Assembly (NCBI GenBank): GCA_965221795.1
Contig: OZ244914.1
Span: 1,984,001 to 2,048,000 of the forward strand
DNA length: 64,000 bases
Direction: 5' to 3'
Source: VYFG01 sp965221795
GTDB taxonomy: Bacteria; Pseudomonadota; Gammaproteobacteria; Arenicellales; Poriferihabitantaceae
Shown here piece after piece: positions 36,568 through 43,873 of this stretch. The notes under the pieces were generated by a model. It searched no databases. It was not told where the DNA came from and saw nothing but the letters and a program-made list of their open reading frames with translations. The number at the start of each line of letters is the position of its first letter. Within the stretch, counting starts at the first letter, position 1. A program made the translations under genes and the position numbers.

Positions 36568-37494
36568 TCACGAATGAGCGTGAGTCAGCAACAATCTGTC
36601 TGCAACGACTTCACCTTCCAATGATTGCCCTCCCATTTGGAAACGTCTCAGCATTGATCTGCCACAGTTTACTTGCACTTCCTTTTCAAAAAGATTGTCT
36701 GGGATAGAGTAGTTGCATTCCATAGCACCTGATTTTTTAAACCCATCAAGACTGAGGGCTACGAATACGCCGCGCTTCTTTGCCCGCTGAATAACTGAAA
36801 ACAAGTGATCTTGATTGAATGACTGTGCCCCATAAAGTATTGCTTGGCTATGTGAATACGGGGGGTCACAATACACCACATCGCCCTCAACTGCCCTGTC
36901 AATCGACTCTTCGTACTCCCGATGAAAAAAATCTGTCCCTTCCACTCGTTTTGACCATTCGTCCACTCGCCGAGCGAATGTGCCGTGATGAATGGGGTTA
37001 TGGATTCCGCATGGGGTTGACATATACCCGTCACTCATCCTGAACCGCATCACACCCCCATAAGCCGAACGACTCAAATACAGCAAGTCAGCCGCATTGG
37101 GATTTGCATTGTAACGGGCTTTAATTTTCTCGTATTGCGCTACCTTATCTCCAGACTTTCCTTCTTCCCAGCGCTCGCGGTACCACTGCTTCAGTTTTTC
37201 AGGATTGGACTTGAGCGTTTTCCATATTCTAACGAGCGGTTTGAAGCTGTCAGCGCCTTCCGCTTTTCCAGGAGCTAAAACAGCCAAGACTCCACCAGAA
37301 CCAATAAAAGGCTCATGGTAGGTGTCAAATCTCTTGGGGAAATATGAAATAATCTCGTGAGCAAACCGCTGCTTGTTGCCAATCCATTTGAGCAACTGGT
37401 TCTTGTATGGCTGAGTAGGTTGAGAAGTGTCTCCATGAAGAATTTTAGCTTTTGGAGGTTCTTCCGGTAAATCAAGTTGTAACTGTAACTGCAT
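36568..37494 (-). CDS. DNA adenine N6-methyltransferase, D12 class
   Basis: 308 residues from the ATG at 37494 (MQLQLQLDLPEEPP). The order of motifs is that of Dam/DpnM/EcoRV-type alpha methylases: motif X-like LKWIGNKQRFAHEI, SAM-binding EPFIGSGGVLAVL, and catalytic VVYCDPPYSHS. It would protect host DNA from the endonuclease encoded divergently at 37847. Because that endonuclease is broken, this is now an orphan methylase. Recognition site not predictable. Confidence 0.92.
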   Translation of the reverse strand: MQLQLQLDLPEEPPKAKILHGDTSQPTQPYKNQLLKWIGNKQRFAHEIISYFPKRFDTYHEPFIGSGGVLAVLAPGKAEGADSFKPLVRIWKTLKSNPEKLKQWYRERWEEGKSGDKVAQYEKIKARYNANPNAADLLYLSRSAYGGVMRFRMSDGYMSTPCGIHNPIHHGTFARRVDEWSKRVEGTDFFHREYEESIDRAVEGDVVYCDPPYSHSQAILYGAQSFNQDHLFSVIQRAKKRGVFVALSLDGFKKSGAMECNYSIPDNLFEKEVQVNCGRSMLRRFQMGGQSLEGEVVADRLLLTHAHS

Positions 37495-37569
37495 GTCGGA
37501 CTCTTTATTCAGCCATATCGCTGAAAACACCATACCCGATTTTGGGATATTTTGCAAGGAGTTGTATCA
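37495..37569. promoter_or_regulatory. Divergent promoter region between methylase and control gene
   Basis: 75 bases separate the two starts. A short palindrome cagc-catatc-gctg (37510-37523) and an approximate accc/ggga repeat (37534-37547) could be operators for the control protein, as in other controller-regulated restriction systems. No conserved C-box is obvious. Confidence 0.35.
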
Positions 37570-37860
37570 TTGATTAGTGAATTAAACCCATTCAATTCAA
37601 TGTACGGCCTTTGCACAAATGCCCACAAAGTGTTGCTGGATTTGCTAAGAGAAATCCGCATAGGCGCTGGTCTAAGGCAGGTTGACCTAGCTAGAAAGCT
37701 AAATGTCCCCCAATCTCGAATTAGCAAGCTTGAATTGGGAGAAAGACGAATTGATTTAATTGAACTTCGTGGGATTTGCAAAGCTTTAAACAAGCCCCTC
37801 ATTGAGGTTATTCAAGAATTTGAGCGGCGAGTAGGAGGACAAGATATTGAGGCCAAATAA
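37570..37860 (+). CDS. HTH-XRE control protein of the restriction-modification locus
   Basis: 96 residues from a TTG at 37570 with AAGGAG 8 bases upstream. LREIRIGAGLRQVDLARKLNVPQSRISKLELGERRIDLIELRGICKALN is a classic Cro/C1 helix-turn-helix. It sits between the methylase (divergent) and the endonuclease (overlapping by 14 bases), the place of controller (C) proteins that delay endonuclease synthesis. Confidence 0.8.
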   Translation: MISELNPFNSMYGLCTNAHKVLLDLLREIRIGAGLRQVDLARKLNVPQSRISKLELGERRIDLIELRGICKALNKPLIEVIQEFERRVGGQDIEAK

Positions 37861-38395
37861 ACGATTCGCAGGAAAACCGAAATCATTTTGGGCTACGGTG
37901 CGCTCCGTGAGCCAAAGAGTGGGTTACAGCAAAAATGCGCGCATTGTTGTCCCGGGAATGGCTGAATTGAGGAACGCTTTCACTAAAATGAATCTTGACC
38001 CCGACTGCCTGGGGGTAGAGGAGCGGCCAACGATTTTTGCAAGAGATTTGATGGACTACTTCGATGCGCACTCGAAGGCTTTAATGCAGGAGGCAGAGCC
38101 AAGCTTGATGAATGTTGACGAGGCAAGGAAAGAATTTTCAGCACTGAAGGCAGAATTCAATCCGCAATGCCCCATACCCATGAATAAGCAGAGGGGTGAA
38201 AAGAAGGCTGAAGCATACTTGACAGGAATTGTGAACATGATGGTTGAGCACTATTCATGCGGGTTGCCATGTGACTATGATCCCCGAGAGCTTACAAACG
38301 TTATACGTAACGGTCAACCGCTTCGGACGCTCTCTCGCCGATTGGATGGCGCATTTCCTTCGGCCACAAACCCCATCGCAGTATGGGAAATTAAA
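37847..38395 (+). pseudogene. Type II restriction endonuclease, N-terminal 183 codons (interrupted)
   Basis: Starts at TTG 37847 behind GGAGG. The frame runs NPIAVWEIK and then enters the inverted repeat of the inserted element, hitting a stop at 38416. The ExK of VWEIK is the probable catalytic motif of a PD-(D/E)XK endonuclease. The rest of the gene resumes after the second target-site copy at 43112. Intact length would be 280 residues. Confidence 0.88.
38388..38395. repeat. Target-site duplication, left copy
   Basis: AAATTAAA, 8 bp, immediately outside the left inverted repeat and identical to 43104-43111. IS1595-family elements make 8-bp duplications. Confidence 0.95.
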
Positions 38396-38419
38396 GGGAA
38401 TTATAACCAATCCTAACCA
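38396..38419 (+). repeat. Left terminal inverted repeat (24 bp)
   Basis: Begins GGGAATTATAACC and ends TCCTAACCA. Exact reverse complement of 43080-43103. Confidence 0.95.
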
Positions 38420-38466
38420 AACTGAAGTATACTTTGAAAACAGAAACACTGGAAAGGGTGAATAGT

Positions 38467-38826
38467 ATGACAGAAAACGAAATGAAGCAGATTGAGCGGG
38501 ACACCTTATGTGATATTTACGAATTGGAGAAGAAGGTAGCTTGTTTGAAGCGAAAGCTGGAAAACACCATGAAACCTATTGAAACGATCATTCAGTTGTG
38601 GGGAAGCGGGGATTTGGGTACTAACCCTACTGGAGAGTCTTTTGCCAAGGTAAACGGGTTCAGAAGCGATGTTATTGGACCGCTCCCCAAAAATTCGGAG
38701 CTATTGGAGTTATTGAAGGAAAAAATGGATACGGAAAAAGAATTGAAATCCTTGCATGAGCGGTTCTCTGAAATGACCGGAAAACTGATTCAAATAAAGC
38801 CAGAAAAATCCGAAAACAATAGTTGA
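38467..38826 (+). CDS. Small coiled-coil protein in the transposon
   Basis: 119 residues from ATG 38467, which follows GGAAAGGG; an in-frame TTG at 38434 is less likely. Two helical segments (about 5-32, IERDTLCDIYELEKKVACLKRKLE, and about 80-110) flank a middle linker, with a basic/polar tail. No family recognised. It is the first gene inside the left end and its stop overlaps the -35 of the transposase promoter. Confidence 0.5.
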   Translation: MTENEMKQIERDTLCDIYELEKKVACLKRKLENTMKPIETIIQLWGSGDLGTNPTGESFAKVNGFRSDVIGPLPKNSELLELLKEKMDTEKELKSLHERFSEMTGKLIQIKPEKSENNS

Positions 38827-38852
38827 CAAATCCTAACCATCCATGGGATAAT
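38823..38852 (+). promoter_or_regulatory. Transposase promoter with embedded terminal-repeat-like sequence
   Basis: -35 TTGACA (38823-38828) and -10 GATAAT (38847-38852) are separated by 18 bases. The spacer contains AATCCTAACCATCC, identical over 14 bases to the inner part of the right end. Transposase binding here could repress its own gene. Confidence 0.65.
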
Positions 38853-38886
38853 CCCGGTACATTTCCAGTACAGCAGAGTAAAAGCA

Positions 38887-39840
38887 ATGGCAAAGAAAGG
38901 ACCCGGCAAACACTACCGCAAAGGTATGTCACTCACGGCCCTGTTTCGGAAATTTCCGAATGACGAAGTGGCCGAAGAATGGTTTGTACAGCGTCGGTGG
39001 AAGGGTCATGTAAAATGCCCGAAATGCGGATCGGACAACATACAGGACGGTACGACCCATCCCGATATGCGGTTTCGGTGCCGGTCCTGCCGGAAGTTCT
39101 TTTCCACCCGGACGGGCACCGTCATGCAAGCCTCCAACCTGGGCTTTCAGGTATGGGCCATTGCCATCTTCCAGATGACGACGAACCTGAAAGGCGTATC
39201 CAGCATGAAGCTGCACCGCGATCTGGACATTGCCCAAAAGAACGCATGGCATTTGGCCCACCGTATCCGGGAAACCTTTGACGATCAAAACCTGCCGTTT
39301 GGTGGGCCGGTAGAAGTAGATGAGACGTATGTCGGCGGTAAACGGAAAAACATGAGTAACGCCAAACGGAAAGCCCTGAAAAACACCGGACGGGGAGCGG
39401 TCGGGAAAGCAACGGTAGTCGGAGCCAAGGACCGGGAAAGCAAGCAGGTCAAGGCTCAGGTGATTCCTTCTGCCAGTAAGACCTATTTACATGAGTTCCT
39501 TGGAGAGATCACGGAATATACCACTCCGGTTTACAGTGACGAATGGAAAGGCTACCAAGGCATCCCCAATCCCCATGAAACGGTTTGCCATTCCGTGAGT
39601 GAGTACGTCAAGGATCAGGCCCATACCAACGGCATCGAGTCCTTTTGGGCATTACTCAAGCGGGGCTACCATGGCACCTTCCACCACATGAGTCCGCAAC
39701 ACCTGCATCGCTACGTCAACGAGTTTGCCGGACGGCACAACATCCGCAACGCAGACACGATCAAGCAGATGCAAAGCATAGTCGCCGGGATGGTCGGAAA
39801 GCGGCTGATGTACCGTGAGTTGGCGGGGAACGCGGCATGA
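38887..39840 (+). CDS. IS1595-family (ISXO2-like) transposase
   Basis: 317 residues. An N-terminal zinc ribbon (CPKCGSDN...CRSC, about residues 40-62) is followed by the DDE-type ISXO2 core: VEVDETYVGGKRKN (first Asp), VYSDEWKGYQG (second Asp) and HTNGIESFWALLKRGYHGTFHHMS (Asn-Glu variant). The last residues overlap the next gene's start by 4 bases (ATGA), coupling the methylase to transposase expression. Confidence 0.95.
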   Translation: MAKKGPGKHYRKGMSLTALFRKFPNDEVAEEWFVQRRWKGHVKCPKCGSDNIQDGTTHPDMRFRCRSCRKFFSTRTGTVMQASNLGFQVWAIAIFQMTTNLKGVSSMKLHRDLDIAQKNAWHLAHRIRETFDDQNLPFGGPVEVDETYVGGKRKNMSNAKRKALKNTGRGAVGKATVVGAKDRESKQVKAQVIPSASKTYLHEFLGEITEYTTPVYSDEWKGYQGIPNPHETVCHSVSEYVKDQAHTNGIESFWALLKRGYHGTFHHMSPQHLHRYVNEFAGRHNIRNADTIKQMQSIVAGMVGKRLMYRELAGNAA

Positions 39841-40757
39841 TGGACGCGATGATCCCTCCCGTCATAAACGACCCCGAAGCCTTGGCGCGGTCGCTGTTTC
39901 CCAAGCCGCCGCGCAAGCACGCGGACAACCGCGTTCCGGTCATGGCCTGCGCCGACAATCTGGCATTCATGCGGACCTTGCCGGACAACCATTGCAAGCT
40001 GATCGTCACGTCGCCGCCCTACAACCTGGGCAAGGACTACGAGTCCAGGACGCCGCTTGAAGACTACCTGGCGCAACAGGCCGAAGTGATCGCCGAGTGC
40101 GTCCGCGTCCTGCACCCGCAAGGGTCGATATGCTGGCAGGTCGGAAACTACGTCTCGAACGGCGAGATAATGCCGTTGGACACGCTCACCTATCCGATAT
40201 TCCGGGATCTCGGATTGAAGCTGCGCAACCGGATCGTCTGGCATTTCGGGCATGGCCTGCACTGCACCCGCCGCCTGTCCGGTCGCTATGAAACGATCAA
40301 CTGGTGGACGGCATCGGACGATTACACATGGAACCTCGACGCGATCCGCGTTCCGTCCAAGTATCCCGGCAAGAAGCACTTCAAGGGTCCGAACGCGGGC
40401 AAGCTGTCCGGCAACCCGCTTGGCAAGAACCCGTCGGATGTTTGGGAGTTCCCCAACGTCAAGAGCAACCATCCCGAAAAGACAAGCCACCCCTGCCAGT
40501 TCCCCGTTGAACTGGTCGAAAGGCTTGTGCTGTCCATGACGGATGAAGGCGACGCCGTTCTTGATCCCTACATGGGCGTGGGATCGTCCGTCATTGCCGC
40601 CCTGATGCACGACCGGGACGCTTTCGGATGCGACGTTGTTCCGGAATACGTTGAGACGGCGAACGAACGCGTTGAGCAATGGCGCAACGGCACCTTGCGG
40701 ACCCGTCCGATGGGCAAGCCGATCTACAACCCCGCTTTGCCGAACGGCGGCCACTGA
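39837..40757 (+). CDS. DNA methyltransferase (N4-cytosine or N6-adenine, beta type)
   Basis: 306 residues. Catalytic motif IV comes first (IVTSPPYNLGKDYE) and SAM motif I last (AVLDPYMGVGSSVIAAL), the beta order. TSPPY is common in m4C enzymes, and M.BglII is an m4C methylase, fitting the BglII-like endonuclease encoded next. It starts inside the transposase stop (ATGA) and ends TGATG with the endonuclease start, so three genes form one coupled unit. Confidence 0.9.
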   Translation: MMDAMIPPVINDPEALARSLFPKPPRKHADNRVPVMACADNLAFMRTLPDNHCKLIVTSPPYNLGKDYESRTPLEDYLAQQAEVIAECVRVLHPQGSICWQVGNYVSNGEIMPLDTLTYPIFRDLGLKLRNRIVWHFGHGLHCTRRLSGRYETINWWTASDDYTWNLDAIRVPSKYPGKKHFKGPNAGKLSGNPLGKNPSDVWEFPNVKSNHPEKTSHPCQFPVELVERLVLSMTDEGDAVLDPYMGVGSSVIAALMHDRDAFGCDVVPEYVETANERVEQWRNGTLRTRPMGKPIYNPALPNGGH

Positions 40758-41368
40758 TGAAGATCGCTGAAATCTACTCGCACCTGAACGGCGTTGAGTG
40801 GCTCACGGTGCACGCCGGGAAGCTGTGGGGCGAGGTCAAGTGGGCGATCGGCGAAGTGGACGCCGAAGCCTGCAAGACGAAAGTGTCAAAAGAGAAGACG
40901 ATGAAAGGCAGGCTTCTTTACTCGCCCGACGCCATGAACGACGCGTTCAAGCAGTTGCTTGGCCGGAGAGGATGGAAGCAACGCCGGAACACCTTCTGGG
41001 TGACCGCGGATCAGCAACTGTTGCGCGGCATCTACGGATTGAACGCGGACGACCAGAAGGCCGCAATCATCGAGGCTGGGCACAAGCCGATCCAGTCATA
41101 CAACCAGACGGATTTCGTCAAGGATCGCGTCGCCATCGAAGTGCAGTTCGGGAAATACGCCTTCGTCGCGCATGACCTCTTCGTCAAGCATCTGAGCTTC
41201 TATGTCGCTGACATGATCGACGTGGGGATCGAGATACTGCCCATGAAGTCGCTGGAGTCCCGAATGTCTAGCGGGGTTCCCTACTACGAACGCGACCTGC
41301 TGAACGTGATAAGGCAGGGCCGGGGAGTCCCGGCCGTGCCGCTTGTTCTGATCGGGATAGAACCGTGA
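40757..41368 (+). CDS. BglII-like restriction endonuclease
   Basis: 203 residues from ATG 40757. TDFVKDRVAIEVQFGKYAFV gives Asp-x8-Glu-x-Gln, the spacing of the BglII active site (Asp84, Glu93, Gln95), and FVKHLSFYVADMIDVGIEILPMKS plus SSGVPYYERDLLNVIRQGRGVPAVPLVLIGI is typical of the BglII/GATC-core endonuclease family. A GATC-centred target such as AGATCT or RGATCY is plausible but unproven. Cognate methylase is the preceding gene. Confidence 0.82.
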   Translation: MKIAEIYSHLNGVEWLTVHAGKLWGEVKWAIGEVDAEACKTKVSKEKTMKGRLLYSPDAMNDAFKQLLGRRGWKQRRNTFWVTADQQLLRGIYGLNADDQKAAIIEAGHKPIQSYNQTDFVKDRVAIEVQFGKYAFVAHDLFVKHLSFYVADMIDVGIEILPMKSLESRMSSGVPYYERDLLNVIRQGRGVPAVPLVLIGIEP

Positions 41369-41382
41369 CCGTTGATCTCCGG

Positions 41383-41496
41383 TTAGAAACCCGATACCTT
41401 CCACCCCGGAAGGTGTTCCCGCCCATGCACCCGCTCGGTCATGCTAGGGGCAAGACCTTTGGGAGTTGGCGTAACTGCTGCTTTCAGAACAGACAT
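41383..41496 (-). CDS. Possible 37-residue protein with a perfect Shine-Dalgarno
   Basis: On the minus strand AAAGGAGGTGAT, fully complementary to the 16S rRNA 3' end, precedes ATG 41496 by 5 bases (GGAGG by 9). The frame gives MSVLKAAVTPTPKGLAPSM... and ends at 41383. I recognise no family. It lies antisense between the two restriction modules and could produce a small protein or a leader affecting the convergent genes. Confidence 0.35.
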   Translation of the reverse strand: MSVLKAAVTPTPKGLAPSMTERVHGREHLPGWKVSGF

Positions 41497-41539
41497 GTGG
41501 CATCACCTCCTTTCCGCCCCAAGATTTGCGGAAACACGC

Positions 41540-41569
41540 AGGGGCTAGGTCGGACTGGACCTAGCCCCT
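41540..41569. terminator. Perfect 12-bp hairpin between the two restriction modules
   Basis: aggggctaggtc pairs with gacctagcccct around a 6-base loop. No T-run follows on the plus strand; read minus, it also lacks one. It may be a factor-dependent terminator separating the BglII-like unit from the next methylase. Confidence 0.5.
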
Positions 41570-41602
41570 CAATATCTGGCGGGCGCTGGATCGTCAAGCG
41601 CG

Positions 41603-42274
41603 ATGGTTAAGCAAGTATATAATCCCCAAAATTTGTACAGCTACGCTCCGCTGTCTAGTGTTTGGGAGGGTAGTGACGGTGAATTGCTGGATGCAATGTT
41701 GCGATTCTACCCGTCTATTGCACCGGAACCGATTCTTGATTCAACGTACAACCGAGGCCGAATGTGGAAAGGTACGGGACGCGCGGTGGTTTCTATGGAT
41801 ATAGATCCGAAATACGATCCAATGATTGTCGGTGACAACCGCGTTATGGAAGGGGTTGCTAGTTCTTCTTTTGGTGTAGTTGTCTACGATCCACCCCATG
41901 TTGGTCCGCAGGGCCGTGACAAAAGCCGTAAACGTTTTGATGAGGATTTTGGTGCAACAGTTGTTTGCGGTAAAGAACAGGGTTGGAAGTTGTCTTATTT
42001 GTATCCGCCTTTTTTGTGTCAGGCAAAACGAGTCCTGAAACCTAATGGATTGTTGCTGGCGAAGATTACAGATATGGTGAATTGTCACCGTTCGCAATGG
42101 GCACACGTTGATTTTATGACGATGGCGGCGGAGGCTGGATTTACAGTTTGCGATTTGATCGTCAAAGTTCGGAACGGACCGATGATATCCAACAAATGGA
42201 AAACGGCACACCACGCCAGAAAACGGCATTGCTTCTGGATTATCTGCCGGAACGGTAAAAGTTGCGAGCGTTAG
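41603..42274 (+). CDS. DNA methyltransferase with DPPH motif
   Basis: 223 residues. VVVYDPPHVGPQGRD is a DPPH variant of motif IV, followed by RVLKPNGLLLAKITDM (motif V-VI); ILDSTYNRGRMWKG replaces a usual motif I. Proteins of this kind occur beside GIY-YIG restriction enzymes. It is AT-richer than the preceding methylase, so probably of separate origin. Base modified unknown. The next gene starts 3 bases after its stop. Confidence 0.75.
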   Translation: MVKQVYNPQNLYSYAPLSSVWEGSDGELLDAMLRFYPSIAPEPILDSTYNRGRMWKGTGRAVVSMDIDPKYDPMIVGDNRVMEGVASSSFGVVVYDPPHVGPQGRDKSRKRFDEDFGATVVCGKEQGWKLSYLYPPFLCQAKRVLKPNGLLLAKITDMVNCHRSQWAHVDFMTMAAEAGFTVCDLIVKVRNGPMISNKWKTAHHARKRHCFWIICRNGKSCER

Positions 42275-42277
42275 TCC

Positions 42278-42877
42278 GTGCGTACCTATGATCCGCTTAG
42301 CGTAGATGAATTGGGCCAGAATGCGGCTCGTGCGTTGATGGAGTATCCTTCAGCAAATCTGCCTCCAGAGATGTTTTCGGGTGCAGGGGTATATACCTTG
42401 CACTATATGGGTCACTTTGCAGCGTATGTCGGGATGCTGGATAAAGAGCCGATTTATGTAGGCAAAGCTAACCCACCCGGTGGTCGACAAGGGCGCAAAG
42501 TGTCGACTAATCCGAACATGGCGCTTTATCAGCGTTTGACAAAACACGCGCGTTCAATTGAAGCTGCTGAAAATCTGGATATTAAAGACTTCCGTTGCCG
42601 ATGGCTTGTGCTTGATCCCGTTTGGATTGGATTGACCGAACAAGTGTTGATTTCCCAAGCAAGCCCGCTTTGGAATGTTGTAGTAGAGGGTTTTGGTATT
42701 AATGCGCCAGGTCGTGGGCGAAACAATCAGGCAAGATCGCGGTGGGATACGTTGCATCCCGGTAGACCGGAAGTTGCTGGTTTGCCGGATCGTCCCGAAA
42801 GTGTCGCGGTGATTTTAGGAAAAATTGCGGTGCATAGAAGGGAACGTAATGTCGGATTGCATTCCATGAATACCTGA
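42278..42877 (+). CDS. Eco29kI-family GIY-YIG restriction endonuclease
   Basis: 199 residues from a GTG. The GIY-YIG residues line up with R.Eco29kI: the tyrosines in VYTLHY and IYVGKA, Arg and His in QRLTKHARS (spacing 4), Glu in LTEQVLIS and Asn in LWNVV (12 apart, as Glu142/Asn154). The C-terminal GFGINAPGRGRNNQ...WDTLHPGR is conserved in the family, whose type member cuts CCGCGG. Its partner methylase is the preceding gene. Confidence 0.88.
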   Translation: MRTYDPLSVDELGQNAARALMEYPSANLPPEMFSGAGVYTLHYMGHFAAYVGMLDKEPIYVGKANPPGGRQGRKVSTNPNMALYQRLTKHARSIEAAENLDIKDFRCRWLVLDPVWIGLTEQVLISQASPLWNVVVEGFGINAPGRGRNNQARSRWDTLHPGRPEVAGLPDRPESVAVILGKIAVHRRERNVGLHSMNT

Positions 42878-42907
42878 AACCTGCAATCATTAACCAGAGG
42901 AATACCC

Positions 42908-43069
42908 ATGAAACCCAAACAGAAAAAGCGTTCCAAGTACAACGAGCACTTTGACCGGATCGACGCCACGCCGGAGCACCTGGCCGAAATCCTGATGAAC
43001 GCCCCGCCAAAGAAATCCAGCGAATGGCGGTTCCTGAATAAATCCAGGCCCAAACCCGACGCCGGTTGA
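42908..43069 (+). CDS. Small basic protein near the right end of the transposon
   Basis: 53 residues (MKPKQKKRSKYNEHFDRIDA...). CAGAGGAAT lies 8 bases upstream of the ATG as ribosome-binding site. Composition returns to the GC-rich style of the transposase region. I have the impression that similar short proteins with 'ATPEHLAEILMNAPPK' accompany transposases elsewhere but cannot confirm this. The gene ends 10 bases before the right repeat. Confidence 0.5.
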   Translation: MKPKQKKRSKYNEHFDRIDATPEHLAEILMNAPPKKSSEWRFLNKSRPKPDAG

Positions 43070-43079
43070 GTCCGGCGGA

Positions 43080-43103
43080 TGGTTAGGATTGGTTATAATT
43101 CCC
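43080..43103 (-). repeat. Right terminal inverted repeat (24 bp)
   Basis: Reads TGGTTAGGATTGG...ATTCCC on the plus strand. Exact reverse complement of 38396-38419; the inner flank GGA extends similarity to the internal copy at 38829-38842. Confidence 0.95.
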
Positions 43104-43111
43104 AAATTAAA
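43104..43111. repeat. Target-site duplication, right copy
   Basis: AAATTAAA, identical to 38388-38395 and directly outside the right inverted repeat. Confidence 0.95.
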
Positions 43112-43405
43112 GAGTATTACCACACCACCACTTTTGGTAGTCGAGTTGCCGACGGGGTGTATGAAACACTTCTTGACGGCATGGAGATTGAAGAGATCAG
43201 AGAAAACGAAGCAGTCGATATCAAGCATTACCTGATGGTCGATTCACGCTATACATGGTGGGAATGTGGCAAATCGTATCTTTGCCGATTGTTCGATATG
43301 CTGCATATGGGTTATGTCGATGAAATTCTCTTTGGCAGGCAAGTTGTCAAAGAGATGCCTCGCATTGTTGGAGAATGGGTGTCGCAATATAAAAATACAC
43401 GGTGA
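43112..43405 (+). pseudogene. Type II restriction endonuclease, C-terminal 97 codons (interrupted)
   Basis: Begins GAG TAT TAC in the same phase as the left part ends (GAA ATT AAA), giving VWEIK-EYYHTTTFGSRVADGVYETLLDG across the junction, a continuous and family-like sequence. A frame starting at ATG 43079 inside the right repeat could make a separate, presumably inactive, fragment. Confidence 0.88.
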
Positions 43406-43873
43406 CTGCTCTATTGCCAGCACATAATGCCTGCGGTCCTTATCGGCATATTGCGGCAGACAAAGTACCCGTTCAGAAAGTTTTCATCCATCATCGCACC
43501 AACCAAGGTGCTGACAAACTGCAGGTCGATAGATGCATATGAACAACCGGTGCACCGGCTGGGTATCGGAACAACAACCCGGATAAGCCAAAACTGGTTG
43601 AGCAGTAGCAAGTCAGCGTGTTCAAGACAGTGACACAACTTGTATCAGTCCAATTATCAGCATTGGCTTTCCTGCAGAGAAAAGCAAGCGTCGATATCGG
43701 CGGAATTGCCGCACGGTGCTCGGAGCGGCAGAAGAACCATGCCTGTCACAAGCGATACAATTTCCGGCGGGAATAATCTCTTTTGTCCAGCAGCGAAACA
43801 TGCCGACCAACAACATGTTACCTGACGTGTATCTATCTACAAACTATACGACCCTTCCTCGGAGGAGCAGGAT
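43406..43873. other. Intergenic region, nothing recognised
   Basis: About 470 bases between the endonuclease remnant and the next gene. Short frames on both strands have no recognisable homology. GGAGGAG at 43860-43866 is the ribosome-binding site of the following gene. Confidence 0.4.

Larger units (their letters stand above)
38396..43103 (+). mobile_element. IS1595-type transposon carrying two restriction-modification systems
   Basis: 4,708 bp bounded by perfect 24-bp inverted repeats (starting GGGAATTATAACC) and flanked by an 8-bp duplication. It contains a small coiled-coil gene, an ISXO2-like transposase, an N4/N6 methylase, a BglII-like endonuclease, a second methylase, an Eco29kI-like endonuclease and a 53-residue gene. 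IS1595 elements with passenger genes are known as a class; this one is unusually loaded. The GC-rich middle (transposase to BglII-like gene) and AT-richer right part suggest assembly from different sources. Confidence 0.93.

Noticed and set aside
41365..41610. 81-codon plus-strand frame between the restriction modules
   Set aside because: Starts at a GTG at the end of the endonuclease gene without a ribosome-binding site; the opposite strand carries a better-supported small frame.
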